DNA of 64,000 nt from Schistosoma haematobium (taxonomy: Eukaryota; Platyhelminthes; Trematoda; Strigeidida; Schistosomatidae), in NCBI RefSeq assembly GCF_000699445.3, contig NC_067195.1, positions 11,956,287 through 12,020,286 of the forward strand, given 5' to 3'. Positions 32,288-44,510 of the stretch are shown here, piece after piece; position 1 is the first letter of the stretch, and each line of letters opens with the position of its first letter. The position numbers and the translations under genes were made by a program. The notes beneath the pieces are model-generated. The model was not told the DNA's origin. It searched no databases and saw only the letters and a list, made by a program, of their open reading frames with translations.

Positions 32288-32866
32288 ATGACTGGACAGA
32301 CACCCAAAGTACTTAAGCTAAAGACTATGTCCCCACTTTCGTTTCAACTGATGCCCTTCTGGCCAGACAACATCAAAGCCTGGTTTTGCTACGCAGAAGC
32401 CGACTTCTCCGAGCACGGCGTGATCGACACACATGCATAACTCTTCGCAGTGGTCAAGGCACTACCGCGCGAATTCAACAGGTACGTAACACTTAGTATG
32501 TTTACTAGTGACGTTTCGGAACCCGACGAAATACTGAAACGATCTATCCTTAAACACCGAGACCTAACCGATAGACAAAGGTTAGACCAACACCTTATTA
32601 ATATTGACCTGCAACACGGTTCTACGACGGACATGTTGCAACGGATGAGAGAGGTTATAGGCTAAAGAACTTTCGATGATGGCCTATTTAAACAACTTTT
32701 CTTGTCGAAACTTCCTCAAAAGGTGCAAGCTATGCTTGTCTCGTTCCACAACAACGCCTAAGACGAGCTGGCTGCATCTGCCGACGGCATCTTATAAATC
32801 ACTAAATCTTCTAATGCCGAGGTTTTTTCAGTCAAAGAAAAGACTCAAACGACCCAGAATGGCATA
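32288..32866 (+). pseudogene. Gypsy family 2 gag, broken
   Basis: The ATG at 32288 gives MTGQTPKVLKLKTMSPLSFQ followed by LMPFWPDNIKAWFCYAEADF, the matrix/capsid start of CsRn1/Boudicca-type Gag. Stops occur near 32438 and 32663, and a frame change near 32760. No zinc finger is readable downstream. It would assemble the retrotransposon particle if intact. Confidence 0.7.
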
Positions 32867-33015
32867 ACAGATTTATGTCATACACTTACAAGTTATCTTA
32901 AATTTCGTAACCACTGTAAACGGTCACACACCCCTCGAAGAAGCACTGCACGTTAGCGATTTGTCTCCAGACCACGAAAGACTGATGACCCCGACTGGTG
33001 CTGGTATCATAACCA

Positions 33016-35779
33016 GTGAGGAAAGTCCTCCAGAAATTGCAGAGAACCCTGCAATTTTCCAAACTCAAAATCGACCAACACGAAAAACAAGTCAGGAAAC
33101 TTCCAAGCCGGCATGCGTTAGCGGCAACCGTAGCCGGCGAACATAGCCGTCTGTTATACGTCACAGATGTGACAACGAGAGTTCGCTACCTCGTCGACAC
33201 TGGCGCAGACGTTAGCGTTCTCCCAGCAAATTATAATGACCGGCTTCACGAATCGGCTTTAAACTTACAGGTGGCAAACGGAAAACCTATCGCTACGTAT
33301 GGCAAAAGGCATGTTTATCTTAACGTCGGTTTACGCAAACCCATACACTGGATCTTCGTTGTTTCAGATGTTTCTATGCCGATCGTTGATATAGACCTTC
33401 TACAACACCATAATCTACTCATCGGTACGTGCAAACGGAGGCTAGTAGACGGAAATACTAATATATCTGTTTGCGTAACTCCTTTTTCTGGTTGCAGATT
33501 ATCATCAGTCACAGTTAAGCACACTATAGACACATTTTATCGACCACTACTCGAGAAGTATTCTGGGATATACCAAACGCAACCGAAATTACCATGTGTA
33601 ACCAGCAACGTTACACATCACATCACGACTACAGGACCACCCGTATTCTCTAAAGCACAATGACTAGCCTCCGAAAAGCTTAGGTTGGCGGAAAACGAGT
33701 TTGACCACATGATAGACCGTCAAACAGCCCATGGGCACCTCCGTTGCACATGGTCCCTAAAAAAGGCAGCAACGATTGGCGTCCAACTGGTGACTATCGG
33801 CGATTGAATGCGAAAACCATTCCCAATCGTTGCTCGTTGCCTCAAATTCACGACTTGACAGCTACCTTGAAAGGTAAAACTGTCTTTTCGAAAATGGACT
33901 TGGTTAAAGCGTATAACCAAATCCCTATGGCTACTGACGATATTCCGAAAACAGCTATCATAACTCCCTTCGGACTCTATGATTTTTTGCGAATGCCTTT
34001 CGGTCTAAGAAACGCTGCCCAAAATTTTCAAAGGTCCATAGACGAAGTTTTTCGAGGTCTCAACTTCGTACATGCGTATGCTCATGACTGTCTAATAGCA
34101 AGTCCGGACAGATCTTGTTTTCGACCGGCTACAAAAACATGACATTACTGTAAGCATTCAGAAATGCCAAATCGGGACTGGCTCATAAGACTTCCTAGGA
34201 CACACTATAGATGCGCAAGTCGTTCAACCCCTTAGAACCAAAGTGGCGGCCACACTGGATTACCCAAAACCGACCACAACCACGCAACTGCTCATGTTTA
34301 CCGACTTAGTAATTTTCTATAGACGGTTCATACGAAACTGTGAGTCATTTATGAAACTTCTAGCCGACCAACTTCATGGAAATGCGAAATCCATCAATTT
34401 GGACGATACCGCGAGATAAGCATTCTCCACAATTAGGGAACTTATCTTAAAAGCAACCATACTTGCACACCAGAATACGCAAGCATTGCACCCAAGTATC
34501 GCAGTGGATACATCCAACTCGACAGTCGGAGGAAGCTTACAACAATTGGTTAACCACACTTAGCAACCTTTGGCATTCTTCTCAAGACACTGAATCGAGG
34601 GATAGCACTTTTAGTAGGGAACTAATACCTCTCTATTAGGTCGGCTTCAGACAAGTACTCCCTCGAGAGTCTCGATAACCGGACTTTATTTTGCAGTTTA
34701 CTTCGGACACACAATACATTTCTGGAGCAAACAGCGTAGTTGCAGACGCCTTATCTCGCATAACTTCCTTGAACAGTTTCCAAAGAATCGACCTTCTTAA
34801 ACTCGCCCAGCTTCAGAAAGAAGACACTGATCTTCAGCACGAGTTATCGGCCACAACCCGCAAGTTACGTATCAAACAGATGGGAACAGGTAAGGAAACT
34901 TTACTTTGTGGCACATCTACAGGTAGGGATCGTCCAATCGTGCCAAAACGTTATCGACGCAACGTCTTCAATACATTGCACAAACTTTCTCATTCAGATG
35001 TTCGTGCAACCATCAAGCTTATAGCAGAACGATTTTGCTGGCCTGGTATGAATAAAGACTTTAGAGAGCGCGCACGCTCCTGTGTAAATTGCCAAAAATC
35101 CAAGGTTACCAGACACAACAAGTGTCCCTTGGGCTCATTCAAAACTCCGGACGCTCGTTCCGACCATGTCCATCTGGATTTGGTAGGACCTTTACCAGAC
35201 TCAAATGAATACTTTTATCTTTTAACCTAGGCAGACCGTTGCACCCGATGGCCAGGAGCAGAACCTACCAAGGACATTACTACTGAGACAGTGGTCTGTG
35301 CCCTCGTCAAACGATGGGTAGCAAAATTTGTCTTCCTTTCAACTATCAATATAGACCGTAGACGCCAGTTCGAATCTGAACTTTTCCGTTGTCTGACCGC
35401 ACGTTTAGGGATCACACGATTCCAAACGAACCCCTACCACCCACAAGCAAACGGGTTGGTAGAATGCTTTCACCAAAAGCTAAAAGTTTCCCTACCAGCT
35501 TCACACTGGACCGACGCCCTTTCACTCCTCTTACTAGGTATTTGCAATCCAGTGAAAGCTGACATTGGATACACTGAGGTTAAACTCGTTTATGGAACGG
35601 CACTTCGACCTCCAGGAGAATTCGTGGATCCTCCATCCTCCTCAATGAACATGGATCTAACTACTACACGAACAGGCTTACAAACGCATTGCGTTCAGTT
35701 AAACCTGTTTCCACTCGACCGCAATCAACTGATGTTTTCGTTCAACCTGACTTATGATATAGTACACACGTCTTCGTAG
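33016..35779 (+). pseudogene. Gypsy family 2 pol (PR-RT-RH-IN), broken
   Basis: The protease has YLVDTGADVSVLP (near 33195). The RT has WRPTGDYRRLNAKTIP, FSKMDLVKAYNQIP and FLRMPFGLRNAAQNFQRSID. The catalytic box reads YAHD where Y(V/I)DD is expected, so the enzyme is dead. An RNase H relic (IAVDTSNSTVGGSLQQL) follows. The integrase (34691-35779) has a zinc-binding CVNCQKSK, LDLVGPLPDS and NGLVECFHQKL. Several stops and frameshifts split it. No flanking LTRs were identified; a Penelope element sits at its 3' side. Confidence 0.85.
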
Positions 35780-35999
35780 TCGCGACTCACTTCGACGACC
35801 TCTCGAGACAACATACAAAAGACCAGTCACAATTCTTCAACGTGAATCTAAGCACGACATCACCGACAAGAACGGAACTAACGACAGCATCAGACGCTTT
35901 CATAAGTCTTGAATTTGAGTCCCCTAACTGATTTCTTGGCTCGCCGTTGGGTACGTCTTTATGCTTTTGGAGTGAGGGAGGAAATACCATACTTCTGTA

Positions 36000-37232
36000 C
36001 TATAAATGGGGACGAATGAAACCGTTGAAGATTATGTGGAGAGTTCTTCGGTCAAACTGATCAAAAATGCGCATCAACGTACCAGTGCAAGGTTTGTTCG
36101 AAAGGCATTTTTGTCACAGCTGGCGTAAAACTTTAAATCATAGGGTGTTGTTGAATGGAAAATATGTTTTTAGGCATAAATCGATGAGTTCTAGTATACT
36201 TTGAATTTGAAGCTTTGTGTGCTAAGTACACAAACGAAAGGGACACCAATGGGATTACCCGTATCAGGACTGGTCGCAGAAGCAGTGATGCAAAGACTAG
36301 AAGCCGCGATATTACCAGGGATCAGGCCTAAAATTTGGATTCGCTATGTCGACGACAAATTCGTCATCGTCAAAAAGAATGAGCTGGAAAACACTTACAA
36401 GCTGATCAACAACGTCTTCGATGACATCAAGTTCACAATGGAACAGGAGTCTAACAACAAACTACCATTTTTGGATATGATAATCACTAGAACTGACACA
36501 GGAAAACTGGAAACTCAAGTGTATAGGAAAGTGACCCATACAGATCAAATTCTCAACTACAGTAGCAACAAACTAAGAGCCCACAAAATCAACTGAGTTC
36601 ACACTTTGTTCAAAAGAGCGAGGACACACTGCAGCACACTGGCAGCACGAAAAAATGAAGAGAAATACCTGAAGGATGTATTTCGAAAGAACGGCTACCC
36701 AATCAACTTCGTCAAAAAATACCAACCGCACGCAGCATGAGAACCTAAGTCAAGCACAGAAATCAACAAAAGGTTAGTCCTATCATACATAAATGGTATA
36801 TCACAAACCGCGACGAGATTGCTGAAAACCTTTGGGATAGGTGTGGCACACAAACCGACAAAATCACTACAATCAATCCTATGCAAACCAAAGGATGAAA
36901 TAACAAAGGAAAACAAATCAAACATCATCTACAAAATAAATTGTGCCAACTGCGAAAAACACTACATTGGACAAAGCGGATGCCTCCTCCACCTTCGCCT
37001 ACATGAGCACCAATTAGCAGTCAAACGCCGTGATACTTCCTCACTTATGTCAATACACGTGGACAACTGCGGACACTCATTCGATTGGAAAAATGTGGAA
37101 ATATTGGACAGAGGAAATTCCAAAAACACCAGAGAATTTTTAGAAGCCTGGCACTCAGATCAATCAGCAATCAACAAACACATTGAGATCGATCCAATTT
37201 ATCAACCAATCAGGAAAATTATGCACAAATAA
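36000..37232 (+). pseudogene. Penelope-like element RT plus GIY-YIG endonuclease, broken
   Basis: The RT palm has KGTPMGLPVSGLVAEAVMQR and the catalytic RYVDDKFVIVKK (36201-36596). A stop follows (AHKIN*), then the C-terminal region (36819-37232) with IIYKINCANCEKHYIGQSGC, the GIY-YIG nuclease motif, and HVDNCGHSFDWKNVEILDRG. This domain order is specific to Penelope-like elements. There is a frame change upstream near 36230. The N-terminal half of the RT is missing or unreadable. It lies directly after the Gypsy family 2 pol. Confidence 0.85.
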
Positions 37233-37375
37233 GGGAACGAAAATCAAACCAATGAGAGACACAATCAAAACAAAGAAGTAAACAGTGACAAATTTAAGGT
37301 AAATAAGAACTATCAACGTCAAGGTGCACAGAACAACGCATATGGAGAAATTCGAACACTTCACTTCTATCTGAA

Positions 37376-37423
37376 GTTCGTGCTGATGATATCGTTCAGA
37401 AGAACGATGAAAGCTCCACGACC
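37376..37423 (+). ncRNA. Hammerhead ribozyme-like motif downstream of the Penelope ORF
   Basis: Helix I TCGTG/CACGA (37378-37382 and 37417-37421), CTGATGA (37383-37389), stem II ATCGTTC/GAACGAT with an AGAA loop (37391-37408), GAAA (37409-37412), minimal helix III AGCT, expected cleavage after C37416. One extra T (37390) lies between CTGATGA and stem II. Hammerheads with tiny helix III are known from Penelope-like elements, and this one lies about 150 nt past the GIY-YIG stop. Confidence 0.6.
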
Positions 37424-38042
37424 AAACCATCCAGCCCAGAGAATAAAACTCCATCAGAATCACCCACCTGAGCTACAAATCTTCACCATCGCGAAAAGTT
37501 ATGTCAGACGATACCCGTTGTGGAAGATCGTTTATACATATCAATAAAGGAAGACTACCTGTAACTGAACGCTGGGGGTCCAACTGAGACATGCCATAAC
37601 CTATAAGAAGTGTATGTATGTGTGATGACTCTTCTGACATATGAATATGTATAATAGCGTATCCAACGGCGAGTCATGAATTCAGTTGTAGGACCCAAAT
37701 TCACGCCTTATGTAGAGCGCCTATAAGCGCTAATTGTTTTAATCATTATGGCACAGACGTCTTAGATGTGACCGTCTAATGACTCACAGTAACCTTAACA
37801 CTTCTAGAGACCGCCTTAAACACCTACTTGGTTTACTTCCAACACAAACCTAAGGGGTTGTAGTGGCATTGTGCCCTAACCACACAATCCTCAGAGCTGA
37901 AAACGAGACACTTGGGTGAATACATTTCCAACATTTAGAGCGAAGAATAACCTAACGATGGAGAAGGCGGAAACAACGAATGGAATGAGTCCGAATCCAT
38001 CGGATGGTATGGCTCTGCCTTACAGGCGTGGTCATTATTGAG

Positions 38043-38479
38043 TGTTAACATATACCTTTTATTCATACTAAATGTATTGTTCTATCTCTAGCCTAAATGT
38101 GTTCTTCATAATGTATTGATGATTGTTACGACGCAATGAGTTGGTGTAGATAATAATGTGACTTTGTGGAGATATGACTCACAAGCCTATTTTGTAAATA
38201 GTTTTTCGTATTATTTGTATTTATTTTGTCAATCTTTCACTGTATGTATATTTATCATTAAATGACTGTACCTGATGTTTTAGTGAATGACCTTGGACAC
38301 ACTTTCCGTTGTGTTACTGACATAGCGTGATATACTGCTGCTTGCTAACAAATACATTGCTATACACACGTACCTTGTTCTGCTTTCGCTTGTGATTGAG
38401 CTAACTGCATTCTAAATCAAGCATTATCTGCATTTATAGACTGTGAGTCGGAATATATCATACCTAACATTGGTTTACA
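38043..38479 (+). mobile_element. Possible 5' LTR of another element
   Basis: Termini are TGTTAACA and GGTTTACA, 437 bp apart. Downstream, once the nested Gypsy element is removed, the text reads CTACTGGAGAGTCCAACAACC, which begins like a primer-binding site (TGG...). No second LTR was found. Confidence 0.35.
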
Positions 38480-38492
38480 CTACTGGAGAGTC

Positions 38493-38849
38493 TGTAGTGA
38501 CTCACGTTTATCACGAGAACACGACTGGTTTAATAAAAACAATTATTATTATAACCAACTGTACCGGTGTGTGTTTTAATGTGCTTTTGTTTAACCGTGC
38601 TAATTATAGCCATTTTGTGCTTCCATTACCTTCCATCATTGTTCCGCGGTTTTTGGTACTGTTCGCACGTACTCCTTTCTTCTGCTTTCGCTTGTACCAT
38701 TCCTTGGCACGATCTCGGTATTCGTTCAATACCACGAGATCGCCAACGAAATAAATCTGGTTACGTTCGATCCTCGCCTTCTGATTTATCTGGCACGTGT
38801 TTCTTGGTAGCGGTGTTCACAGTTAATCTCAACTCGACGCCACGCTACA
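38493..38849 (+). repeat. 5' LTR of the Gypsy element
   Basis: TGTAGTGACTCACG...GACGCCACGCTACA. It contains AATAAA signals and ends in a TACA terminus. Its two artefactual ORFs translate identically to those of the 3' LTR, which confirms identity over most of its length. Confidence 0.95.
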
Positions 38850-38988
38850 ATTGGTGATCCCAAAGTTTGGAACACGCCGCAACCTCGGGTCAAATCTTCC
38901 AAAGAAGTCAATTTGGTGAGTCTATTATTTATCTATCCACGTCTGTCGTATATTTTCATATTAATTTTTAATATATAATATACACGAC

Positions 38989-39853
38989 ATGACGGATAGC
39001 GAGAAGAATACTATTAATGTTATAGACTCAGACGTACAGGCCATTCATTTTCGACCTGTATCATTTATCCCCACGACCCTGAGGTCTGGTTTGCTGCAAT
39101 AGAGTCTCAGTTCGAGACTCGTCGTATCACGAGCCAAAGGCAAAAATACGCCTACGCTCTCGAATCGTTACCCGGAGACCATTTAGTAGCTGTTCGTGAG
39201 GTCGTCCTCAATTCTAACGTGCCTAATGTTTATGACCGCCTCAAGGAGGCAATTCTCCGACATTTCCTCCCATCGAGGGAGGAACGATTGAGGACCCTGT
39301 TAGCACGTCACCCCCTGGGTGATGCTAAACCAAGCCATCACCTCACGCGCCTGCAATCTCTTGCAGGACCAACAGCATCTGACTCGGAGATAGTTAAGGA
39401 ATTATGGCTCGAGTCACTACCAGCCCATATCCAACCTACTGTGACGGCACTGCTCGAGGACTCACCGCTTAACCAGGTAGCCCTCATAGCAGACAAAATT
39501 TTGGCGAGGACTAGTAATAGAGACACCTATGTAGTTGCTTCGACGGCACGTCCTAAAGTAGACATGGACGCCGGTCATTCCTCAGCTCATGGTGACAGGG
39601 CCGGGTGTATTCACACACGTCTTAGTTTTCGAGACCGTTGTAACGTACCCCAACCCTACGTCCCCGAGCTCGCTCAAGTTCTCGCAAACCCGTCACCACT
39701 CGCCCAAAAAGGGCATCTTCCAGGCCACGCCGAAAGGCGGCTACGGAAGCGAGTGACAGTTGGTGCTGGTTCCATAGGTCCTTCGGGTCTGGCGCCCGCC
39801 GTTGTCGAGCACCATGCTCATACAAGGCGGGAAACGCCAGCGCCGGCGAGTAA
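38989..39853 (+). pseudogene. Gypsy gag with CHCC finger, frameshifted
   Basis: The ATG at 38989 (MTDSEKNTINVIDSD) runs to FRPVSFIP, then the frame shifts near 39070 to HDPEVWFAAIESQFETRRIT. The capsid part continues in that frame (RHPLGDAKPSHHLTRLQSLA, LWLESLPAHIQP). A further shift between about 39540 and 39720 leads to CWFHRSFGSGARRCRAPC (CX2HX9CX3C, about 39764-39817), the signature finger of CsRn1-clade Gag. The stop is at 39851-39853. Its role is particle assembly and RNA binding. Pol starts in an overlapping frame upstream of this stop. Confidence 0.85.
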
Positions 39854-42800
39854 AAGCGGCCGTACTCGCCGGCCCTTCTCCCCAGGTTGGTCGCCTATTC
39901 TATGTGCACGATTATCGCACAAACGCTAGGTTCCTAGTAGACACTGGGGCCCAAGTTTCTGTCGTACCACGAGGTAGCAGCAAGTCACAAGCCACAGTGC
40001 TTCGACTACGCGCTGCGAATGGCTCAGTCATTCCTACCTACGGTACACGACAACTCGCGGTCAACCTGGGCAACCGACGACGGTATCTGTGGACGTTCAT
40101 CATTGCTGATGTTCCCACAGCCATACTAGGTATCGATTTTCTACAGCACTATGAATTGCTTGTCGATTCACGTAGGCTGCAGCTAATCGATATTTCGTCG
40201 AACAGCAAATTCATGGGCTGTAAAGCCCATATGAACGCGTACCGAATCCTCGGCACTTTTTACTCGCGTGACGATAAATTCCACGCTTTATTCGAGAAAT
40301 TCGCCGTACTCACTAAACCACTCGAGGAGCTTCCATCGGTGACCAATCGTGTGGTACACCACATAGTCACCCGCGGACCGCCAGTCACGGCACGACCTCG
40401 CCGACTGGCACCGGACAAATTAGCTTTTGCTAAGCGTGAGTTTGACAATTTACTAGCTACTGGTATTATTCGTCCTTCTCACAGTCCATGGGCCTCTCCT
40501 CTACACATGGTGCGCAAAAAGATGGGGTTAGTTGGAGACCATGCGGCGACTACCGAGCTCTAAACGTAGTTACGCGCTTTGATAGCTACCCCATCCCCCA
40601 CATACACGACATCACGGCATCGCTCAAGGGCACGACTATCTTTTCTAAGATCGATCTGGTACGAGCATATCATCAGATCCCAGTCGCTCTTGAAGATATC
40701 GAAAAGACCGCTTTCACGACTCCTTTCGGTTTGTTTGAGTTCCTATGAATGCCATTTGGATTACGGAATGCTGCTCAAACTTTTCAAAGGTTTATCGATA
40801 GCATTGTACGAGACCTCGATTTTGTTCACGTCTATATTGATGACCTGCTAATCGCATCATCAAACGTAGATGAACATTATCAACATCTTACGCTATTATT
40901 CCAACGCCTTTCGGATAACGGAATAGTAGTTAACCCAGACAAATGCGAGTTAGGTAAACGAGAAATAATATTTCTGGGTCATGTTATCAAGCAAGAGGGT
41001 ATTCTACCTTGTGAGGACAAAGTGCAAGCAATAAAGGAGTACAACGTGCCGTCCTCACTCAAGGAACTGAAGGCTTTTCTCGGTTTGGTTAACTTCTACC
41101 GTCGTTTCATCCCACACGCGGCAGAACGGTTACGACCACTAACCGACTTACTACGCGGCAACCCACGCAGATTGGAAATGAACGATTCTGCACGTACTGC
41201 ATTCACTGAAATCAAAACGGCTCTTGCGCAAGCCACTCTTCTCGCCCATCCCGATCCATCAGCCACGCTTAGTATAGCGGTTGATGCATCCGATGTTGCT
41301 ATAGGAGCAGTCATGCAACAAAACATCTCCGGTAGTTGGCAACCTCTCGAGTTTTTCTCACGACGCCTTACTGCCACGGAGACGAGATATAGCGCTTTTG
41401 GTCGCGAGCTGCTAGCAGCCTACTGCGCCATCAAACATTTTCGGCACGCAGTAGAAGGACGTCAATTCATTTTATTCACCGACCATAAGCCCTTAACGTA
41501 TGCTTTGCATACCAAGTCTGACCGCTACTCACCACGAGAGTGCAGACATTTGGACTATATCTCCCAGTTCACGACAGACCTTCGTCACATCCAAGGCAAG
41601 TCGAACTGTGTGGCGATGCTCTATCACGAATCCAAATGAATGCAGTTCCCCTGCCGGTGCTCGATCTTCCTGCTATGGCCGCTGCCCAAGCAAACGATCC
41701 CAGCTGTACAGAAGCACCACACTCTACGTCCCTTCAGTACCAGGAAGTACCTCTAGCCACGACTTCTGGCACCATTCTATGTGATACTTCTACCGGTCTT
41801 CCTCGACCCATCGTACCCTCTGCTTATCGCCGTCTCGTATTCGATGCCCTGCATGGATTATCTCACCCAGGTATCGCAGCTACATTACGCCTCATCGCTG
41901 CACGATACGTCTGGCCGTCCATGAATAAAGATGTTCGTATGTGGGCTAAGCAATGCTTACAATATCAACGATCAAAGTGCACAGGCACGTAGCCGCCCCC
42001 TCGGTACATTCGCTACGCCTGATGCTCGCTTCGATCATGTTCACTTGGACATTGTAGGACCACTGCCACCATCGCACGGGTATGATCACATACTCACGTG
42101 CATCGACCGCTTCACCAGATGGCCCGAAGCTATACCCATCACGTCTATCACGGCGGAGACAGTTGCTCACCGCTTCGTAGAACGATGGATAGCTCTATAT
42201 GGTTGTCCCTCGACCGTCACGACTGACCGAGGACAACAATTTGAGTCCGCACTATTCTCCTCACTTACTCGGCTGCTTGGTACGGAACGAATACGCACTA
42301 CCGCCTACCATCCAGCTTCAAACGGTTTAGTTGAAAGGTTTCACCGGCAACTTAAAAGTGCTCTTCGAGCACACGAAAACGACGACTGGTACGAAACCTT
42401 ACCGCTCGTTCTTTTAGGTATCAGAACGAGTTTAAAGGCAGATATCCAATGTTCCGCCGCTGAACTTGTATACGGCACGACATTGCGTCTGCCCGGGGAA
42501 TTCTTCACACCACGGAGCAGACCTAATTTCGCTAAATCAGACTACGTCCAACGACTGTCTGCATTTATGCGAACGCTGCCTCCGGTGTCAACTCGAATAC
42601 AACATCGACAGGTCGCTCTCCTCGAGAGTTATCTACCTGTTCACATGTTTTTGTACGGGTAGATTCGGTACGCAAACCTTTGCGACAACCTTACGAAGGC
42701 CCTTTTCACGTGATCGCTCGTCACGAAAAGACCTTCAAGGTTGATCGACACGGCCGCGTCGAGATCGTCAGCATTGATCGTCTCAAACCAGCACACGTCG

Positions 42801-43096
42801 ATGACAGTGCCCTATCTGACAACCTGAGATTCAATGCTAGACCTAGCAAACCTAGCGGGATCCTTAAATCTCCTTCAGGTCCCACGCTAGATACATCTGA
42901 GACCTCATTCTCACGTCCCAGTCAACAGCACGCGTCATCCGCACCGTCTACGGACGAGACGACAGTCTCACGTCCAGATCAGCGGACCACGCCGCCCTTA
43001 ACTTCGGATGAGATTGCAGGCTCACACGACGCGAACGAGACTGCCGTCTCACGTTCCGGTCGCCGAGTACGGTTACCCGTACGCTTCCGCGAATAG
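39802..43096 (+). pseudogene. Gypsy pol (PR-RT-RH-IN), interrupted
   Basis: [51 protein letters not shown], intact YIDD (near 40840). RNase H: SIAVDASDVAIGAV, GRELLAA, LFTDHKPL. IN: the zinc site reads CLQYQRSKC (second Cys replaced by Tyr), catalytic core HVHLDIVGPLP, TTDRGQQFES and SNGLVERFHRQLK, then a Ser/Thr-rich tail ending VRLPVRFRE. Frame changes occur near 40520, 41620, 41985 and 42640, and a TGA at 40746-40748 replaces the Arg of FLRMPFG. Most domains otherwise read cleanly. Confidence 0.9.
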
Positions 43097-43653
43097 TCGC
43101 ACAGTCAACAACCGATACGGTGTAGGATTATTCCTATACTACACGTATGCTACACTCTTCTTTTTTTTGATTTTCTTTTTGTTTTCTGAGCCCACGCCTT
43201 CGACCATCTCCGCTTGGTTCCGTCGACTTCAGTCAACTTTGGCGAAAGCTGGCCTGATCACCCATGCTCTTGTCAACGCACTCAGTCGATAGATTGGTTT
43301 CGAATGCTTGGCACACGCTTGGTCTCGAACTTGGTCGTTACGGTCGCTTCTGGTCTTTTGGCTCAACGTGGTTTCGTCCTACGTCTGCAGCGTTTCTGGT
43401 GCGCACCTCTACGAACGCCCTCTTCAGATTCTGGATACAAACCACTCTGGTGTAGCATGCCAATTCGAGCAATAAATACAACACATCGCTCCTGGTACTG
43501 TTCTCCGAAAACGACCTTCGTTGGCAACTCGACGATCAACGATCGCTTTCCTGTTCGCCAATTCTTCCGTCCTACAATCGCTCGTCAGCCGATCAGTCCC
43601 ACGATTCAAACCGCCATTTATCGAAAGTGTAAACCCTTTCTAGCGGGGGCTCC

Positions 43654-44010
43654 TGTAGTGACTCACGTTTATCACGAGAACACGACTGGTTTAATAAAAA
43701 CAATTATTATTATAACCAACTGTACCGGTGTGTGTTTTAATGTGCTTTTGTTTAACCGTGCTAATTATAGCCATTTTGTGCTTCCATTACCTTCCATCAT
43801 TGTTCCGCGGTTTTTGGTACTGTTCGCACGTACTCCTTTCTTCTGCTTTCGCTTGTACCATTCCTTGGCACGATCTCGGTATTCGTTCAATACCACGAGA
43901 TCGCCAACGAAATAAATCTGGTTACGTTCGATCCTCGCCTTCTGATTTATCTGGCACGTGTTTCTTGGTAGCGGTGTTCACAGTTAATCTCAACTCGACG
44001 CCACGCTACA
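43654..44010 (+). repeat. 3' LTR of the Gypsy element
   Basis: Same 357 bp as the 5' LTR. A short purine run (GCGGGGGC) just before it is the likely polypurine tract. It is followed by the AGTC target duplication. Confidence 0.95.
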
Positions 44011-44329
44011 AGTCCAACAACCTGAGCGGAATTACCGAAAATTTATAATTGTGGATTTTCCGTACCAGACCAATTCGAACACGTATCAACTTGGTGAACG
44101 TAAGTAAAGTCCTAATTTTTCTGTTGTATTTGCAACTGTCAACATTATTATTTGCTCTTTATAACTTGGTTAGCAGTTTTTCTCGTTCATATTTGTCTGG
44201 TCCACCACAACTTCGAAGTAAGGTCCTATAGATTAAGCAGTAACATCGTGACAAATCTACAATTTTACGTTTAGGCCTATTATTAGAGCAGTACTAATAT
44301 CATAGTAGACCATAATTATATAGGCTAAC

Positions 44330-44510
44330 ACCCAGAAACTGGAGACATTACACAGCAGAACGGACTGTAGACACACTTTCTACTTCTCAATAGTAGTCAA
44401 ATCCTGGGATTTGCTGCCGGCTGAGCTTGTCCAAGCGACTTCGCAGAAGTCCTTGAAGAGGCAACTTGACTTATTCTTAAGGATTGAGGATAATATTTTG
44501 ATATGATTTT
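44330..44510 (+). mobile_element. CR1-like LINE 3' end fragment
   Basis: Translation gives VVKSWDLLPAELVQATSQKS and LKRQLDLFLRIED, the conserved last residues of CR1/Jockey-type RTs. The rest of the element is absent. Confidence 0.55.

Larger units (their letters stand above)
38493..44010 (+). mobile_element. Complete Gypsy (CsRn1/Boudicca-type) LTR retrotransposon
   Basis: The element is 5518 bp, with two 357-bp LTRs (38493-38849, 43654-44010) that look identical base for base. A target duplication AGTC flanks it (38489-38492 and 44011-44014). The primer site TGGTGATCCCAAAG (38852) fits tRNA-Trp, as in the CsRn1 clade. Gag carries the clade's CHCC finger. The order gag, PR, RT, RNase H, IN is Ty3/Gypsy. 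Coding parts are interrupted by several frameshifts and one in-frame TGA. It is the least degraded of the LTR elements here and the parent family of the fragments at 29.9 and 49.7 kb. Confidence 0.95.

Noticed and set aside
38443..38857. ORFs of 103 and 96 codons, repeated at 43214-44048
   Set aside because: They are translations of the 357-bp LTR and its flank; their identity at both sites reflects the LTR pair, not a gene family.
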